This document shows, one piece after another, positions 59,866 through 64,000 of a DNA stretch of 64,000 nt. Position 1 is the stretch's first letter; every line of letters starts with the position of its first letter. The notes under the pieces are model-generated. The model was given only the letters and a program-made list of their open reading frames with translations, was not told the origin of the DNA and made no database searches. The position numbers and the translations under genes were made by a program. The stretch is from Oreocharis arfaki (Eukaryota; Chordata; Aves; Passeriformes; Paramythiidae), in NCBI GenBank assembly GCA_013398015.1, contig VZRR01004735.1:63547-127546 (forward strand), in the 5' to 3' direction.

Positions 59866-62800
59866 CTGTAAAAGATTTACAAGGATCTCAGACTGTGGAC
59901 TCATCAGGCATGCACAGTTTGCAACAAAATAAGCCTTTCCATCAGTATATTAATGTTTCAGGACCTCTCTGATGCACAGTATGTCCCTCTGGGGCTGGTG
60001 AATGTCCTCAATCCATAGCTACTGCGCTTCTTCACACGCTTCATAAAACATCTGCAGCTTCCTTCCTTTCTCTGTGTCGGCACCTCTTCATGTGTGTCAC
60101 TTTCTAGAAGGGCTGGGCAGCAAGCCAGCTCTTCAAAAAATGTTATCTCCCTGCCCACAGGCCTGGTGGCCTTGGGGGGCTCAGCTACGATATGGTCGGA
60201 TTCTGCAAGGTCAATGGTTGGAAAAGAAACACATGCGTTTTTTCTTCCCTCTACAGAATTTCTTGCAGCTACTCTTTGAAGATAACAGAAAAAACCCTTC
60301 AGAATACAGGTGCCAGGCACATTGTGCAACTTCCCATGGCCTGAGCAGAGTTAAGGAGAGTGTGTCTTTCCATCGTGAGCCTTCAAAGTATCACACTGGA
60401 GCATAAAAACACATCCTAGGGCAATCAACTTTCAACATTAAGCCAAAAGATCACGTGCTACAAGTTCTTACCAGGGCATGCCTCAACTCTTCTCCCTCAA
60501 GAGCACAATAACATTTGAGTACACTAACTCTTCTTCAACCTGGGAGCAGGCATAGTCTTTGCATTGAACTTTAACAAAAGTCACTAAAATCCCAGGTTTC
60601 CAGGTACTCAGCTTCTCGATCAGTTAGGATCTGTCTCCACTGCTCTGCTGATGGCTGAAGTGCTTCTTACTCCAATTATGCCAGCACATAACAGGTGAGA
60701 GCAGACACAACTCATCAACTTTTCCAGTAAGTACTCTGTGCTCCTGCTGGGATCCGTTTTCTGCTCAGATAGGACTAGCTCAGGCAGGAATAACTCTCTG
60801 CAGGGGAGATTATGGACCTCAAAGGCCAGCTGAGGATAGGTGCCTTGATTTCAATTGTTAAACTTTGGACTGCATTGAACTCAAGGGTGAATCCCACGTT
60901 CCCCTCTGCTGATCCTGCAGATGGAGCAGGCACCTCCTGCAGAGAGGCAGTAAAAATCCACCAGCCATAGCTTCTTCAGCTGTGAGAGCATGAGCCAGCA
61001 CTCCCACTAGAAAACTGGGGCTTTCCCCACACAGAAATGAGACCTAAGGTTTAGAGACCACAGAAGCCTCTGAGCAGGTGAGGAGGGCTAGGCTGGAAGC
61101 CAGGTTTCTCGCTGCTCAGGACAGTATGCAATGGTGCTATCACAACTGCTCACTGACTTCAGCAGCACTGGGAAATCTCCACCAAAGTGGTCAAAGAACC
61201 TGTCAATGTTATGATGTTTCACACTACACCTTCCGATCTTTAGTGCCATTTTACCAAAAATACTGCTTGTATTTTCAGAAGGAAGGAAACCAGTAGGGGA
61301 GTAAAAGAAACACAAAAGACAGCAGGGAGTCACAACTGTCTTTTTAAGCGATCACTGGAGTACCTACACTGATAAATGTAATTTTCCTCTTTCAGTGGTT
61401 TCCATCCCTATTGGGCTGAATTCTCTTCTAGCAATTGATCCTCTAGCAGTTTTTTTTCTTCCCTTTGTGTCTCAAATTTGGTGGCGTTGGTCCTGCAAAG
61501 GTCTGCTTTCAGACACAGCACTAAAGAGAGTCTACACAGAGTGAGGGTAGAACTGCAAGCAGCCAAGGAGTTATGTATAAAACTTAGTTATGGCTATTCA
61601 TTTTTGTCCTTGGCATCTGATGTTTTTCTCTTCTCCTCGCTCTCAGCCCAGCCACTCACATTCAGAGACAGCCAGGCAGGCTTAAGACTTCCGGCAGGTA
61701 AAAGCTGGAAAATAGGAATACATTCTCCTTCCAAACTAGAAAGTGACTTTGTTTTAGCTATTTCTTTGAAGTTAAGTCATGCCAATCTTGTGAAGCTACA
61801 GAACTGATGCCTAATTTTATCTTATGTGTTCAGGAGATTCTCAGTTTCTCTAAACCTGTGTGTCAGGGTGAGTGGCTGGATGTAGGTGCAATTCTCATGC
61901 CTGACTTCAGTGCCAGTGTGAAAGGTCCCCCAATACAGTTTGAGGCATTCAGAGCCTACCTAACCATCATTTTTGTGCAGAATTTATGCAACCATGAATG
62001 TGCCAGGCTGACAATTGGACTACTTTTATCCACAGTAGCGCAGGGGTGGTGCATGATGGGGGATTTGAGGCATCCTTCCTTATACCCTTAGACAGCAAGA
62101 ATAACTGCAAAGTGTTCTTCAGTCTTCAAACTAACCCTGCAGCGCTGGACTCCTCCCACTACATGCCTTTGACCTGAATACGAGTCAGTGAATGGAATAT
62201 ACTTCAGTGAAGGACCCTACAAGAACCAGTTGTCTCTGCTCTGTTTCCTTGCTGTGGCTGCTGTGATCTTACAGCTGCTATCACAAAGTAGCAGAACTTG
62301 GCAGTGGATGCTTTGCCCTTGTAAAGATAACTCATAATTATTGCAGCAGCACAGAGCTAGGAAGCATTCAATTTATGTATGAAGACTGGCTGTCCAACCC
62401 CATTTCCCCTCATTTTTTCCCATCAGCATGGGCAGTAATGCAGTTACACATAAAATAGGAATATCATAGTACCAGACGTGACATTTTCATCAGGGAGATT
62501 TCAGATTTAACTGCAGTGAAAATCTTATTTAGTCTGCTTGAGAGCTTGGTAGGTTTTCTTTTGTGTGTGTGTGTGTGCGCGTGCGTGCTCTGGGCGGGGC
62601 TTTTGCAAATTGCTTGACCTGCTTATGCAGAGAATTTACACTCTTTTTATTATCACTTTGTAAGTCTCTCCCAACACTCCACTGTATTTATTATAATTCT
62701 CCTTCTCAGAAGGCTAGAGGAAGGAGACAAAGTGATGCACAAACCAGAAAATATTTATATTTACTTTTTTAAGGGTAGAGCATGTTTATGCTTTCTTTTT

Positions 62801-64000
62801 TTGATTGTGTAACGATTTTAACTTTTTTCTTTCCTGGTGTGGTTCACCAAAATTGGAATGCCTTGGAAATACCACATTACTCTTTCCCGTAAAGTGGAAG
62901 CTGTTTGTCTACCAAGACACACATGTTTTGGGGCAGATCTGTGCTAAAGCAAGCTACAAAAATTCCATTTAGGAAATACAAGATGTTTCTGGATTCAGGG
63001 TAATATTTTCAAACATCCATGTCATTTAAGAGCCTTTATTCAATTAGAAAAGAAACCAGTGTTACTCAGGGGGTAATTCCTCTGAAATGTAAGACATCTT
63101 TAGGGTGCTCTGTGGCTTCTGTGCTTGTGCAGACCTTTAGGAATGTCTGCAAGGCACCCAGCACTGGGGATGCTGCTCTCTGCTGTTGCTGGTTCAAATG
63201 ATGCTGCCAAAGCAGATGCCCAAGACCCCACGTTCCCCAGTGCCAGGGCAGTGTTTGCTGGTCATGCACCAGTGCCAGGTGGTGCCTGACGTGTTTGTTC
63301 ACAGGTCCCAGATGACAACATGAGCTGCCAGAGAATTGGCCTCTGTCCCTCTGCGCCTGAGCCTGGCATCAGTCACGTAGCAGGTTCTGTTCTGTTCTGC
63401 TACGCTCCTGTGAGACAATCACCTTTGGATGTGCCAAATATTTGCCCAGGTTCTGCCCCGACTTCCTCCAGCAGACAGTCACTGGAGTTAGGAATAGACA
63501 GTAGGAGCACGCTTATTAAGAGAGGGCTGGTCCCCAACAAATGGCTTTTCTGGCAGCCTCAGGCTTGCCCATGCCGCTCTGCTGTCCAGTCTTTTCTCCT
63601 CTTTGCATTGACAGTGGTGTCTCTCTCTCTGTCTGCCACGTGTAATGAACAGATGAAAAGATCCTGCTGGGCATTAACCCTATCATTATTTTGCTAAGAA
63701 TTTGATTTTGAAGTATTTAATAAATGAATTCTGCTGATTTTCGGAGAATTAATCTTCTGCTACCACTTTTTTATGATTCTGTACAAAGCAGTTATTTGAA
63801 CAAGAGGAGGTGAATTATGGACCTACCTAAGGAGACATTATGTATAAGGTACCATTTAGGAATACTTTTTTCTGTAGTAATTTTTGAAAATTTTCCTGGA
63901 AATACGTATTTACTAACTTAAAAGGGGAAGAACTTGTTTCTTTTGTTTTCTGTTTCCAAAGTAACAACAGTGATTACACAGCCTTTTTTTTTTTTTTTAA
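59866..64000 (-). other. PHACTR1: PHACTR1 intron (partial, runs out of the window)
   Basis: I searched for the preceding coding exon (RPEL motif with a TAEELEQRNIL-type sequence on the - strand) and did not find it, so the intron exceeds 4.1 kb. It contains a (GT)n/(GC) microsatellite near 62562. No other gene or clear transposon was recognised. Confidence 0.7.
62562..62587. repeat. (TG)n microsatellite with CG interruptions
   Basis: About 26 bp of alternating TG passing into GCGCGTGCGTGC, an alternating purine-pyrimidine tract that could adopt Z-DNA. Short, and probably length-polymorphic. Confidence 0.8.

Noticed and set aside
59866..64000. Search for the next upstream PHACTR1 RPEL exon
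   Set aside because: No - strand sequence encoding an RPEL motif flanked by splice sites was found, so none is annotated; it should lie past the window end.
1..64000. tRNA, U6, 7SK, CRISPR, prokaryotic or viral-genome features
   Set aside because: None recognised by eye on either strand. Short or diverged RNA genes could be missed without a covariance-model search.

Overview
The window is a piece of a bird nuclear genome, most likely a passerine. The evidence is spliced vertebrate genes with short, conserved exons, several 3' fragments of CR1 LINEs (the typical avian retroposon), and one solo LTR of a type I associate with songbird ERVL-like elements. Three protein genes are recognisable, in the order and relative orientation known from human 6p24-p23: GFOD1, TBC1D7 and PHACTR1. 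GFOD1 and TBC1D7 run on the + strand; PHACTR1 runs on the - strand and converges on TBC1D7. There is no prokaryotic, CRISPR or viral-genome content.

Region by region: 1-2124 is the end of the long GFOD1 intron. 2125-3044 is the single large terminal coding exon of GFOD1, followed by a roughly 6.7 kb 3' UTR with several poly(A) signals, ending near 9790 and followed by a G9-T-G7 run. 9.8-19.2 kb is intergenic, with three CR1 fragments and AT-rich sequence. 19.26-19.79 kb is a CpG island with a 10-N assembly gap and is the probable TBC1D7 promoter and non-coding first exon. 21594-37607 holds seven coding exons of TBC1D7, giving an uninterrupted 293-residue protein; two of its introns appear to be GC-AG introns. 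Its introns carry two CR1 fragments and one or two solo LTRs. 37.8-42.9 kb is the convergent intergenic space. 42.9-59.9 kb contains the last four coding exons of PHACTR1 on the - strand, with a probable long 3' UTR. The rest, to 64000, is a PHACTR1 intron; the next upstream coding exon was not found and must lie beyond the window.

The three genes do not form a pathway. TBC1D7 is the third subunit of the TSC1-TSC2 complex that restrains Rheb-mTORC1. PHACTR1 is an actin-sensing RPEL protein that redirects protein phosphatase 1. GFOD1 is a GFO/IDH/MocA-family oxidoreductase-like protein of poorly defined function. Their adjacency is conserved vertebrate synteny rather than an operon-like unit. 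I found no new biological system. The most checkable oddities are the two GC-AG introns in TBC1D7, a compact LTR-like element at 32.9-33.1 kb, the G-run just after the GFOD1 3' end, and the 16-nt coding portion of the last PHACTR1 exon.
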